Positions 20,880 to 32,235 of a DNA stretch of 64,000 nucleotides are shown here, piece after piece. Both the position numbers and the translations under genes were made by a program. Position 1 is the stretch's first letter, and every line of letters starts with the position of its first letter. The stretch comes from Apostichopus japonicus. Its lineage: Eukaryota; Echinodermata; Holothuroidea; Aspidochirotida; Stichopodidae. Under the pieces are notes generated by a model. That model made no database searches. It was not told the origin of the DNA and worked only from the letters and a program-made list of their open reading frames with translations. The stretch lies in the NCBI RefSeq assembly GCF_037975245.1, contig NC_092562.1, positions 23,861,554 through 23,925,553 of the forward strand, read 5' to 3'.

Positions 20880-22080
20880 CTAGTAAATGTTTAAGTTAGC
20901 GGAATAATAGAAGGCGAGAGCTATCCGACGATTGCCATCTGATGCAAATTTCTTCAGCACAGAATCAACATCAATTGCAAAGTCTCTGTGGATGTCAGTG
21001 GCGTAGCCAGGATTTTTCAGTGGGGGGGGGGCGCTGGGGGACTTGACCATTTCCTGGGAGGGCGTCTTGTTACTATCTAAGCGGAGCGCCACCATGTGTT
21101 GGCGCGCAGCGTACCTAATTTTTTTAGCTAAAAGGCCTCCTAGATCGTCGGAAATGACACTTCCCAAGCCTTGTAAGCAGGGGCGTCAATCCGATTTGAA
21201 ACGTGGGAAGGGTGGGGGGGGGGACGTAATTGATTCGAGTATTCCGGCCGCGAGTACTATCTAAGCGGAGCGCCACCATCGGTTGGCTCGCAGCGTACCA
21301 AGAAAATTTCAGATTTCAATATCTGCCAGATCGCTGGAGATAGCACTTGCCAGGCTGGATAGCAGCCATCTATAGTTGCATGATTTCGGGAGAAAATTAC
21401 AAATTCGTGACTCAGGAAATCTGCAATAAAGTTCATGCGGCCTTAATTTTTGGTGGATTGTTTCTGTTATTAGCGATTCCAATTGACATCAACATGAGAA
21501 CCCAGTGCATGTTGACATATGATGCGGCGAACTGGAAACCCCAGCCCCATATTGCCCTATGTTTCAGGATAGAATACCCCTCATTTGTTCAAACCCATGA
21601 CAACTAACAATCTGTGAATAAATTTACTTCGAAATGGGCACATTATATTGCACCAAGTCGGTCAAGGAATGACCCCAGGGCATCAGATATAGGCCTATAG
21701 AAACGATGCCCCAAATTGTCCCCGGACATACTATAGGCGAAGGAAGCTATTCACCGAGACTGCATGTGCGACTGCGGTCGAAGGGTCGTTCATGAGTGGT
21801 AATCATGGATATTCGAGACCATTCAGACCAATGATATATCATTTTTCGCACATGTAATTTTTTTTCGACACCCAAAATCCCAGTGGGAGGGCGACTGGGG
21901 GGCGACAAGCTTTCATGGGGGCTGTCGCCCCCACCCCCCCCTTGGCTACGCCACTGGTGGATGTGCATGAGTGCCAAACCGCTGAGTCTCTCTTCATTCA
22001 TTGTAGAACGCATGTAGTTTTTTTATTCTGCGCATTGCGCTAAAAGACCTTTCAGCAGTTGCCGAAGCTATTGGCATGAT
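20880..22080 (-). pseudogene. hAT transposase C-terminal fragment, broken by another transposon
   Basis: On the minus strand, 22080-22021 encodes a segment with the hAT dimerisation motif ATAERSFSAMRRIK. A one-base loss then shifts the frame, and it resumes as MRSTMNEERLSGLALMHIH up to 21957. The 961-bp element 20996-21956 interrupts it. The remaining C-terminus (HRDFAIDVDSVLKKF, then NRRIALAF) continues to a TAG at 20882-20880. Removing the insertion and one 8-bp duplicate joins the halves in frame. These motifs belong to ZMYM6-like or PRKRIP1-repressor-like hAT transposases. Upstream of 22080 the frame hits stops, so the copy is dead. Confidence 0.82.
20988..21964. mobile_element. Non-autonomous hAT-like element inside a hAT transposase
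   Basis: Element 20996-21956 (961 bp) starts CAGTGGCGTAGCCAGG and ends CCAAG-less inverse GGCTACGCCACTG, with perfect 8-bp duplicates GTGGATGT at 20988-20995 and 21957-21964. It has long G runs just inside both ends. It contains two copies of the hairpin core module (about 21072 and 21257), the second beside an internal CAGGGGCGTCAA-like terminus near 21178, so it may itself be compound. Confidence 0.88.
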
Positions 22081-23223
22081 TAATCATGGTTAGTCTTAAC
22101 TAGATGTTAAAAAACTGACAAGATCGGATCCTAGTCTTTTTCGGCGGGTATAGTGTTGAATGAAACGGCACGCGATAGAAATGACAGCCTAGATGACAGA
22201 AGAATAGGTCACCTAATTTAGCCATATTCTTGCTACGTTCATTTAAATAGTTTTTCCTGTCTAGACTCTTAAACTCGTCCAGCAAGCTTATGGATTTGAA
22301 TTATGGGTGTTTTAAAGAAAAAGATAACTTGGCCAAAAAAGTGTACGCCCGGGCCTACAGTGCTACATACTGGCTACGCCCCTGATTGTATACATGTAGC
22401 CGATGATATGTACGAGGTGTTTGTGTATATTCGGAGTTGCGATACTTTTAGTTTTATAATCATAAATTCAAAATGTATTCAGTCAATGAATCATGGTAGG
22501 CCTAGTCGAATATGCCGTGGCCTTGAAGACGGCGAGCGAGTGTGTGCCAGCCAGTGAGTGTCACAAAAAAAGGCATTTGACGATATGTCTGTGTCTTTTG
22601 ACTTGCTAAACTAGTTGTAGCAAATAGCCTTATAAACTATACGTACGGAAACCTATACGGAAACCCATTGGCTCGCTGAGAGCCAATCAGAATCGAGGAA
22701 ATAATTTCAGTGTCAGTTCAGTTTGGGAAAAAATATTCGCGGCCCGGCCTTAATATAAGTTATTGCACTCTTGGTTAAACTCAAAACAATCGGTAGGGTA
22801 ATCTTCCCGTTGTTTAATGCGAGAAAAATGCAAGTGGTGGTGGCCTTTATGCTTGGTCCAATGATGTTATCGGCTTACAATGAGTTATCGGCTTACAAGC
22901 TTTGCCATGCCATTTGTTATCCCAACACACTCTCAACTTACCGTAGACTACCCTGGAGTTGCGCGCTCCTAATTGCTACTTTCACTGAAGCTGATACTCG
23001 CCCAGAGTCTGATACAAGGCTGGAGATTCGAAGGAAAAGCCACACATCACACTTCCCGCAATTCAGGCGCAGCCATAATCGGCAATTTTGGCTCTTTATT
23101 ACGTATGACCGCGGCTCTGGTGTAGATACCAATTATGGAAACTAGCAATTAGCCTACCGGTAATGCACTTCGCGTATAGCATAATGTATGTTTGACATGG
23201 AAATATTACGACTCAGCGAACGC

Positions 23224-23347
23224 GGTATCCAGTCAAAACGTCCCTTTACCAAAACGTCCCCGCTTTTTTAAGACCAAAACGTCCCCGCTTTTTACCAAAA
23301 CGTCCCCGCAGTCAAAACGTCCCCGTGAGTCAAAAACGTCCCGCTTT
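23224..23347. repeat. Degenerate tandem CAAAACGTCCCCGC repeat
   Basis: About six irregularly spaced copies of CAAAACGTCCC(CGC), separated by CTTTTT or AGT spacers. No function is evident. Confidence 0.8.
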
Positions 23348-24494
23348 TATAATCAGTTGGAATGCAAGTGTGGATGTTTTTAGTTCAAATCAAAGAGTAA
23401 GGATAAGTATAGTTTAGGTTGAAAACACAGTTTTTAGGAGTGGGAAGTGCCGGGTATGAGGGCGGAAACATTTTTGAGTATAATTTTCTGAGGTAAGATA
23501 CTAGAAAAGGGAATGCAAGAGGGCTGTAGGGTAATAGGATTTTTTTAAACACGAGTTGGTTTCTGAATGAATAGCCTTTATACGAAATTGAGGGAAGCGA
23601 ATAAAAAAGATTTTTGTTTTGTTTATGTACAACAAGTTACTTTTGGAATATGCGGGACGGACTGGATGGAAGTGATATATATTTTCATACAGCACATAGG
23701 TTAATTTTTTTTTTCGTCTGAAGACACTTTATATTTTTGATTTTCGTGATTGTTTGCCTATTTTGCTACCCTTTTCCAGAATTTATTCTGCCTTCTTATT
23801 TTTTGATGGTCTAGAAGGGGGACTACGGCTAAAGCCCCAGCCCCCTTTCCCGTCTCTGCCCTAAACGATCGTCCTTCATGATTTATTTAGCTCCTGTAAT
23901 CCAACTTGCATGCCGATAACTTAGCTAAATAATAACTTAATATTAATTACTAAAGACGTTTCCTTGCTACCGTACTTCAGAGTGTTGTGTGATCGCATTA
24001 CATTTCAATACATTGTAAATTTACAGTGCGAATCTTGAAGATGTACGGTAGGTACCGTATGTAGATAATAGTGCAGTAATGAACACTCGGCGTATATATA
24101 TGACTGTGATGACATCACAACACTATTATTGTCAATGGTACTCAGTGGTAGTGTTCGCTTCCTGATTTCAACACCCAGGACCCGACCATTTTACGTATTC
24201 TTTAACTCCCAGCATGCCTGCTGATATCTGAGATAAAACGATATAACCGTTTATCCAATGGACAATAAGTGTGGAATCAGCTAACGAAATGGCATAAATT
24301 GTAAGTTTTTTTTATACAAATATCAATAAGGAAATGGGGAACGAAGCACTGTTCTCACGTTAGGCTATGTGGCCTAGCCTAGGCCAAAGGGATTTTTGCT
24401 AATGCCAATGGTAATAATGCTAGTAGTGGTACATGTAGGCCTTAGTTAGGCGGGCCTGCTGACATGACCGAAGTAATAGTGTTGTCAAAGCAGT

Positions 24495-24703
24495 TAACTA
24501 TCGTAAAATGTTTGAACAGTAATTTAGGCAAATATTCACCCTTTCCTTCATTGAAACAGGCTAACCACTGTGTTACTGTTAGTGTTACTTGTCATTGTGA
24601 CTTCCTAGTCCTACAATGATGTGACCTCAGGTAACATTTACAGTAACATTAACTTAGTTTTAAGATAGACCCTAATTTACTAAAAAAGATACGTTAGTAC
24701 TAC
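24495..24703. repeat. Uninterrupted paralogue of the 17140-19272 insertion site
   Basis: Matches 17044-17139 joined to 19273-19402 with few differences and a single GTTAG at the junction. It therefore serves as the empty-site copy for the composite element. Confidence 0.85.
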
Positions 24704-25248
24704 ATATTTCGGGAAAAGATAGTGAACATTGCCAAAAGAATGAAATGTTAGACATTATTACAATAAAGATTTTTGTAATGTAATCTTGAATGCAATTACT
24801 GAGTTCTGTTTGCTGTAGGCCTTACATAGTAATGGTAGACCCAAGCTCTAATTAAATGAAGCAAGCCTAACTAAGTCCAGCATGGTATTTTATTTTACAT
24901 TGTCTAGTAGCCAAACGTTTGGCATATTATCAAATAACTTGGTTCCTCACATTGATGATGTTACTGTTAATTTCAATGTAAATGAGATTAGGAAGCAGGG
25001 CTCGAAAATCATATGCACCGAGTCTTAGTGTTATTGTTAACTCAACCCGGACACATTAGTCACAGATACTATCTTGCCATACCCTGGGGCTTCTTCTGCT
25101 ACTCACAAATTTATAGACCATTCTGGGGTCAAACAATGTGAACTGATATCGAAAAAAAAAAAAATCCACACAGTTAATAAAAAATCTTAAGTAATCTTTC
25201 GAGATATCTCAAGAGATATTAGCTTAGCCTTCTTTCATCCCTCCAAAA

Positions 25249-25400
25249 AGTGGACCGCAGTAAGTGGACCACAGTAAGTGGACCACAGTCAGCAGACCAT
25301 GTGGTCCACTGACTGTGGTCCACTTACTGTGGTCTATTTACTGTGGTCCACTACATGGTCCACTTACTAAGTGGACCACAGTAAGTGGACCACAGTAAGT
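25249..25400. repeat. Palindromic array of AGTGGACCACAGTA words
   Basis: About three direct copies, then about four inverted copies (TACTGTGGTCCACT), then two direct copies again. The block can fold into a large hairpin, with its turn near 25300-25310. The unit itself contains the near-palindrome TGGACCA. Confidence 0.85.
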
Positions 25401-28400
25401 TGGCTGTAATGTCATCTGGACGGATGTTCTTCAAATGATTTCAAATAGTCTAGAAAAGATATTATATCCTTAAAACCTGATACATTTTGCCTACAATAGC
25501 TGTCAATGTTATCAATAGTTTGAATTCATCAAAATGCAATTCTTCCTTAGAAGTATTATTTACCTCTGTAGATAAATGATTGAAATATATAGGGCCAAGG
25601 GAAACAAAGAAGAAATTGCCCTACTCAATTGTCAGGTGCTTTTAAAAAATATCACCAAAGTTAAAACAAATCATATCTTCACAATACAAAATGCCATGAC
25701 AAAATGATGTTAACGTCTTGATGCTGCAACTTTTTCGGCCGTTTGCTTAGCAATCAGCTTCAGAGTCCAAACGATCCTTTTAATTGGCCTGACTGTTAAC
25801 AAGATTAGACATATTAATTAGTATAATCTACTAATCTAGATGACTAAGAACTGAGATTTTTCATAGTGATGATAGAAGACTGAGAAAAGCTGGCTGGGCA
25901 GAGTATTGTTTGCGAAAATCTTTCTTAAACTGTCACTGCCTTTTAACATCTGGAGTAGGCTACATACTGGGATTGCAACACAACAGTATATGTGCACAGT
26001 ACAATATACCACACGCAATTGACATCATAAATTTATTCGAAGTGCACGGAGTTGTTTAGTAGTGAACAGGTGCAGGAGAATACGGTAGTATAAACACATG
26101 CTTTCTTTTTCCAAAACCTAAATGGGAACATTTTTTTGGTTTCTAAATGTATGGAAACAACCTAGGTGAAAATAGATACCAGTTGACTTAGGATGTTGGA
26201 ACTTGGAAATATTGTGGGGTAGCACATAAGCTGCATTGTGCCACTGAATGGTTAACGACTGACTTGTACAGATAGGTAACAGACAGGAACAATGCATGTG
26301 CAGATGCGGCAGGCAGGATTGTCACTCACAGGGAAAAGTCCCACCGAATCATCACTCCAGTTGTACAACAGCTTCACTTGTTGACAGTCCCATATTGTAT
26401 ACATTGATTTTAAACTTATGCATACTGCTTACAAAGTTCCATACAATGGTCCAACTCCACGTTATCTTTACAACCTAATCCAGCCATTTTGTTCTTAGCT
26501 TCCCTTTCAACGTTTGAACTAATGTGGAAGCTTTTCTCATAGTACTATTTTCTCATCTGGCGGCCGATGATTCTCTGTTGCAGCCCCAGATCTTTGGCAA
26601 GATACTTCCCCACTGCCATCAGAACAGTGTGTAATGTCAACACTTTTGAAAGGAAAGGCTTAAGACTTACTTGTCCTCAAGAGCATTTTGGTGACTCTGA
26701 GAGGAGAGCATTTTGGTAACTCTAAGAGCAACTGAATGTTGATTGAATTCGGACACTATTAAGATGTGCTACTGTAAGTACAGTAGTACTGTAAATGGCT
26801 AAATCTTGAATTGACATAAAGCTAGGACTGTTGCCATGTACAGTATGTACAGTACACTGTCTGACTAGTAGTCATCCATTATTATTGATGTTACAATGTC
26901 AGTAAAGTTGAGTCAGGTTGCATTCAGTAGGTCAATGTCCATCCGACGTAAGATTCATACATGTACAGTATATTGATAATGCTGGGATGCAAAGTCACTC
27001 ATTTGTAGGTGTAGGCATGTGAAAGCCATTACTTTAGATGCTCATAGCCAAAGAATATGAGAGAATCATTATGCTTGGGTAATAGAGCATGACCAGCCTT
27101 TTTATTCAAATTTTCTTTTGTCCTTCCTATGAATGCACATGGGTGTGTTATTGTATGCCTACGTTCAGATATGTTTAGACTGTACTTGGTCTGTGGTTCT
27201 GGTGTAAAGGAAGGCATTTTGTAAGCAACCTTTGATAGCAATGCTGGTTTTCAATCTATTTCATCTTTCATTAAATGTTCTAAATGTCTAGAATGTGATC
27301 TGTACCTGATCAATTAGTAATGCAGTCAAAATTGTTGTTTCAAGGCTAACAAACGCTGATCAGTTTTCTATGGCTTTGCTTTCTGATCGGAGCCGACTTA
27401 ATAGTCTGTTTAAGTGTTTACCAGAATAAGTAGTCCAGACACTAATTCTGACGGATTTGTTTCTGATGTCAGTACTCAGGATTATTTCTGTAAAATATTA
27501 GAAGACTGAAGTAGTACAGGAAAACAATGTGGACTTCTTAACGCACTGTGTATGGGAGGTCTCTAACATATATATCAGAACTTAATTACGTGCCTTTCAT
27601 CTTGTAAGGTTTATTCATGTGCGGTATGTATTATGATAATATTACCTGGCTTCTTTTTGGGGAATGGTGCAGTGTCACAACAATCCCATGCAGAATATTA
27701 ATTACAAAGTTCAAGTGTTATAACATCTATGCATTGCATCGTTGTCTCATGTTCCTGGTTGAAACAGTAGTCAGTAATATTCTCATGCCAGCTCCTGTTT
27801 GTATATTAACACCATTTCTTGACTGTAGCAAATTAGCAATGAAGCTGAAACAGTTAACTATTTCTTACAAGGAAGTTACAGTATCATTTTCAGTTCAGCG
27901 TTCAGTTCTCATGCTACGCTATTGCAGACTACACAAGGAACAACCTTCCCACTGTTGACTTTGGGACAAACAACCTTGCGGTAGCGTGTCAGTGTTAGAG
28001 TCCACCGGACTTGTGTGTTTGTTTCTTTGAAGTAAACATGTTGTGAACAAACAAAACAACTAAACAATCCATGGACAGTTTGTTGACATTATAGACTTGC
28101 CAAATGTAGGGAATAATGTTACTACTGTCTGTGTGCAATGATGAATACCGCTATAAATGGTCAACATTCTAGATCGAATCATTGTTCAGGACCATACTTA
28201 GTTCAATTCTATACCTTGCTGATGAAACCACAGATTTTCTGTAAAAAAAATTAGACTTTTTCCTTCATATTGTGTGAAGTTTGTTGGTAGTGGTGTGGTT
28301 CCTGTGGGGTAGGGGATGTAAGAGGAGCTGGTTACATACACAACTGGTTCTAGTACATGGATCCCTCGTTACATAGTATGAAAGGTACGGTACTGTGGCT

Positions 28401-29387
28401 TCTGTGACAAACCAAAGCAATACATGTAGTGTAGGGATTACCACAAAGTGATTGTGGATAGCTCAGTTGGTACAGCACCGTAGGACTTACCTGTATACTT
28501 TTCTTTGCAAAACTGTACTATATTATGTGTAATCTGGTTTTCGTTTGCACCAAGTTTGTGTCATAGCAATGAAAAAGTATTAGCAGCAAAGGTTACGGAT
28601 ATTTTCTCTATCTTGGCAACCTGCCTTCGCATTGACACACATACTGGGATATATCCAAAACAGTGACAAGGGTGAGGTTCCAAAAAGGTGAAAAATAGCG
28701 ACTTCATGCAGGAAATGCGGACTGTTTCTAGGCACAGGAAATGCCCAGCCAGATTGAAATAGAATATATATGGCACTGGTGACACCTAACACCACAGTAG
28801 TAGTAGTAGTAGTAGACTGACAAAGTAGGGCAATTGGGACTGTTAACTTGGCAACTGGGGAAGAAAGTTTGGATGAGGGTGGGAGAGAGAGGCGTTAGGA
28901 GTAGATCTAAAAATATTAAAATTTTCAAGAAATACCTGCTTGTCTACATCAGACAGTCCACATATACTGACACATCTAGAGAGCTTGAAGTATCAAAAAG
29001 TCTTCCTGACAGACATACATCTTGAACATCATTGCATGCCCATCCCCAACCACCCCCCCCTTACCCCGTCCCTCTGCCACTCACCTTGCCATGTTCACTC
29101 AAGTGCGGTTTCATAACACAAGTAGACAGTCATGTGTTTGAGTACTGTACCTGTCAGCTGTCAAGTGTAATTGTCAAGTGTTTTGTTATTGTCCTCACAT
29201 TTAAACTTCATGATGTGCAGAGCTACTGTAGTACGCTCTGTATTATAATTCCATACAGTGTTTGAGTATTATTTAGTTTGTCTTCTGCACAGGGCTAATT
29301 CCTATTGATGCATGGAAATAAGGACACCCTAGTTTAACAGAGCCTGATGATGTATGTAGCAAATTTCACTGCTGTTGAATGCATCTT
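25401..29387. other. Intergenic region upstream of the p85 gene, no exon recognised
   Basis: No coding exon is supported. The region could contain noncoding first exons of the p85 gene but nothing marks them. The frame at 27617-27958 is the longest and has no family features. A short (TAG)n run sits near 28797-28814. Confidence 0.45.
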
Positions 29388-30019
29388 GTATCAGCCAAGG
29401 GCGGCAGAAGCTCTTTTAATCTGGGGGGCACCGACATCAAAGGGCACTTTGCAGAAATTCGATTGGACTGATGCAGCCTTATATTTAGTACCCTTTATAA
29501 CTCTTATTGTATTATCTTATTTGCGCATACACATCACTCCATCAATGCCCCCCCCCCCCAAAGAAAATATGCATATTAGCACTGCAATATCCAATGTGCA
29601 AATTGGGAAACAGTTTTGAGATAAAATGAGGTGAAATCATGCTAGGAATCTTCCGAATTAGAGTTTATTTCTTGTCAATTTCATAACAAATTTTTTTCAT
29701 TTGAAATAGCTTTGAGTTTGACCCACAGAAATTCATTAAAAGTCAGGGGCATAGCCAGGATTTGCAAAGTTGTATGCACGACTATCTGAGCGGAGCGCCA
29801 CCACTGGTTGGCGCGGAGCGTACAAGAAAATTTTTGGTTTTACAAACCCCTCAGAAGGCCGGAATCGACCCTTCCCGAGTGTTCATTCTGGTTCCCTGGC
29901 CTCTTGCTAACTTGAGACACCTCAATTTTTATGTAGAAAAAGGGCACATTTTGAACCTGAGAAAAAGTGGGGGGCACGTGCCCCCTGTGCCCTCCGGTTC
30001 CACCGCCCTTGGTATCAGC
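29388..30019. mobile_element. hAT-like element with CAAGGGCGG ends, 8-bp target duplication
   Basis: Element 29396-30011 (616 bp) begins CAAGGGCGGCAG and ends CCACCGCCCTTG, with perfect flanking GTATCAGC at 29388-29395 and 30012-30019. Inside it, 29743-29930 is a copy of the left part of the CAGGGGCGTAGCC element, including the hairpin core module at about 29781-29823. So one family sits inside or was captured by another. Confidence 0.85.
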
Positions 30020-30354
30020 CCATGGAAGGACTGTACTGTATTATCCTGAACATTTTTTACAAAATACAGTAACAGTCCAGCTATGTGTACATGCGAAAAC
30101 TTCTTTTTGTTTTTGTGATTTTTTCGTTTCTTGTCCAGTATTCATCATGTGTATTTTTTCAGAGGCCCCTGGATTAACAGTTTAGATTTCCTGGTTGAGG
30201 TTCAGTAGACTCTTAGCTTCAGTTCCGTGAGTTACTGTACATAGTGACAACCATGACTTTCTGTACGTAAACACTACAACACACATTAGCCTGATTTTTT
30301 TTACCCCTTCTGTAAATATAATAAGGTAATTAGACATTTATAGAGAGCATACAG

Positions 30355-30470
30355 ACAGTGTATCGTACAGTGTTATGTATACCGTACAGTGTTTCGTGTA
30401 CAGTACAGTGAACAGTGTACAGTACTGCGTACGGTACAGTGTACTGTATATATGTACCATGTACTGTATG
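30355..30470. repeat. GTACAGT-rich low-complexity tract
   Basis: Irregular repeats of GTACAGTGT and TACAGT words. The minus-strand open frame here is compositional. Confidence 0.7.
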
Positions 30471-31925
30471 TCTCTGTAGTGTTCTATATAGACATACTCA
30501 TGTATATATTTGTGTGAGCATTTCAGAATTGTACTCAATAATACTGTAGCTGATTCAAGCATGATATACACTGTACGGTGATGTTGTTATTCCCTAGCAG
30601 GAAGATCAAGCCCTCAAATTGTCAGGGTGACTGACCTGACATTAAAACTTGTGATTTCAATATTAAAAGGATGTGGTGATTAACTAACTATTTTATTTGT
30701 TTATTAAGGCACGTGATGTTTTGGCAACATGCAATTGTATTTCTAATGGTTTGCTTTGTCATAAATTAATTCTCCACCTTTTCTTTTGTTTTTCCACCTC
30801 AAGCATTACTGCCATGCTTATACTCGCATTCTACGCATATGTGGTTGCAATATACCATATGATCTGTGTAACAGGGATCATTGATTTTCCTGTAAAGGCT
30901 CATCAGTCTAAATTGGTTTTCTGTTGTGCAGCCAACCGCAGGCTGAATATTTATATCAAGTTTTCTTAGTATATACAGTACCTGTCGTAGTGACATAAAT
31001 GCAAATGTTTGTATCATTGCAGACACAATTACTGTACAGTACTTCAGTCAAACCACAGACAGACATTAAGTTCCTTGTGGCAATTTTGTTTCAGTAAACA
31101 ATTTGATGGTTAATAAGTGGTTAAAAAAGTGAAGTGGTTGGTAATGAGACTTTGGCTTTAATTAGTCCCTGAACATCACACATGTTTTTATTGCAGCATA
31201 ATAAACTCTCAAATTACAAATACTTTTCGAAAATTAGAATGGCTGTCGCTCCGGGTCATGATCATTGCAAGAACACACATGTTTTTGATTTAAAAATTGG
31301 AGTCAGTTCAATGTGAGTCACTGACTATGCAACACACAGTCCACACACTTCCCCCTTCATTGAAAGTCAAACCCTCATGTCATCCAAAGAGGAAACCATA
31401 TGAAGTGAACGAAAGATGGCAAAATAGGGGATTCCTTTACAGGTTGATATGAAATCAAGTACACCATTGTCCATAACAGTATCTGTCTTAACACCTACAA
31501 AATGTGGCAACACACACCACACATATCATTCACACATAAACATCAGTTAAGCATTGTATGCAAAGTTCACCATGATGCTTCAAATGTGTTTTTTTCCTTT
31601 TATCATTCAAATTGTCAGATTACATTAAAGTGTTAGAAAACCCTCTTTTTTTTTGAAACTCAAAGATATCATCAAGGGCTTGTTATAATGGAGTTTACTA
31701 CTAGCCTCAAATCTTTGAAGGCTTGTTGAATCAAAATAAGCCTGGCGTCTTTTTTTTTCACCGGAGGAAGAACCATATGTCACTCCTATTGTATGAAGAA
31801 CATCTGTGTACACCTACATGTCATAATTTAATATATATGTATATATGTTTTGCAGCCTCAATGCCTTTTGGTGTAGTCATTTTAATATCTATTAATATAT
31901 ATTTTAATATCTTTTATCGTTGCAG

Positions 31926-31961
31926 AATCATCTCTCGACCCGCCAACACCAAGTGTGTACT
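31926..31961 (+). other. 5' UTR part of the p85 start exon
   Basis: A TTTTATCGTTGCAG acceptor precedes 31926, so at least one upstream noncoding exon exists. There is no in-frame stop between the acceptor and the ATG, so an N-terminal extension cannot be excluded from the sequence alone. Confidence 0.65.
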
Positions 31962-32235
31962 ATGGCTCAGGAGTTCATGCGTTACGAGGCCATGTTCGAT
32001 TATAACGTGGACAAAAAGGGAGACATCGAAATTAAAGTCAAAGACATTTTGATCGTAAATACCAACATAGTCCGGTTTAGTTTTTTCAAGGGAACATTAG
32101 AGAAACCACTGGGTTGGTTACTAGGCAGAAATGAAAGAACTAACGAGGAGGGCACGTTTCCAGGCCCTTTTGTGAGGTTTATCGGCAAGTCGCCTCCGGT
32201 TCCCGTGCCACGTCCTCGCACAGTTGTCAGTCCAG
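31962..32235 (+). CDS. PIK3R: p85 exon 1: SH3 domain
   Basis: Starts [14 protein letters not shown], aligned with the MSAEGYQYRALYDY start of human p85 alpha. It ends in a proline-rich PPVPVPRPR stretch like vertebrate PR1. ALYDY-, GWLLGRN- and [12 protein letters not shown] SH3 motifs are present. The ATG has A at -3 and G at +4. Donor CCAG|GTAAAA, phase 1. Confidence 0.95.

Larger units (their letters stand above)
20518..22389. mobile_element. Element with CAGGGGCGTAGCCAGG ends, probable 5-bp duplication
   Basis: CAGGGGCGTAGCCAGG starts at 20523 and an inverse GGCTACGCCCCTG ends at 22384. ATTGT lies directly outside both ends (20518-20522 and 22385-22389). This parallels the GTTAG duplication of the 17140-19272 element. 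The interval contains the dead hAT transposase and the 20996-21956 insertion. A close relative of its left 180 bp is at 29743-29930. Confidence 0.6.
20143..22749. repeat. Long terminal inverted repeat, about 77 bp arms, 2.6 kb apart
   Basis: The left arm at 20143-20218 (from TGGCCCGGCCGCGAATA to CTCTCAGCGAGC) is matched in reverse at 22671-22749 with roughly 85 percent identity by eye. The arms enclose the hAT relic and its inserted elements. This may be the outermost of the nested elements; no clear target duplication was found at its ends. Confidence 0.65.

Noticed and set aside
27617..27958. 113-codon frame upstream of the p85 gene
   Set aside because: No recognisable family, no signal of splice sites, ordinary base composition; treated as chance.
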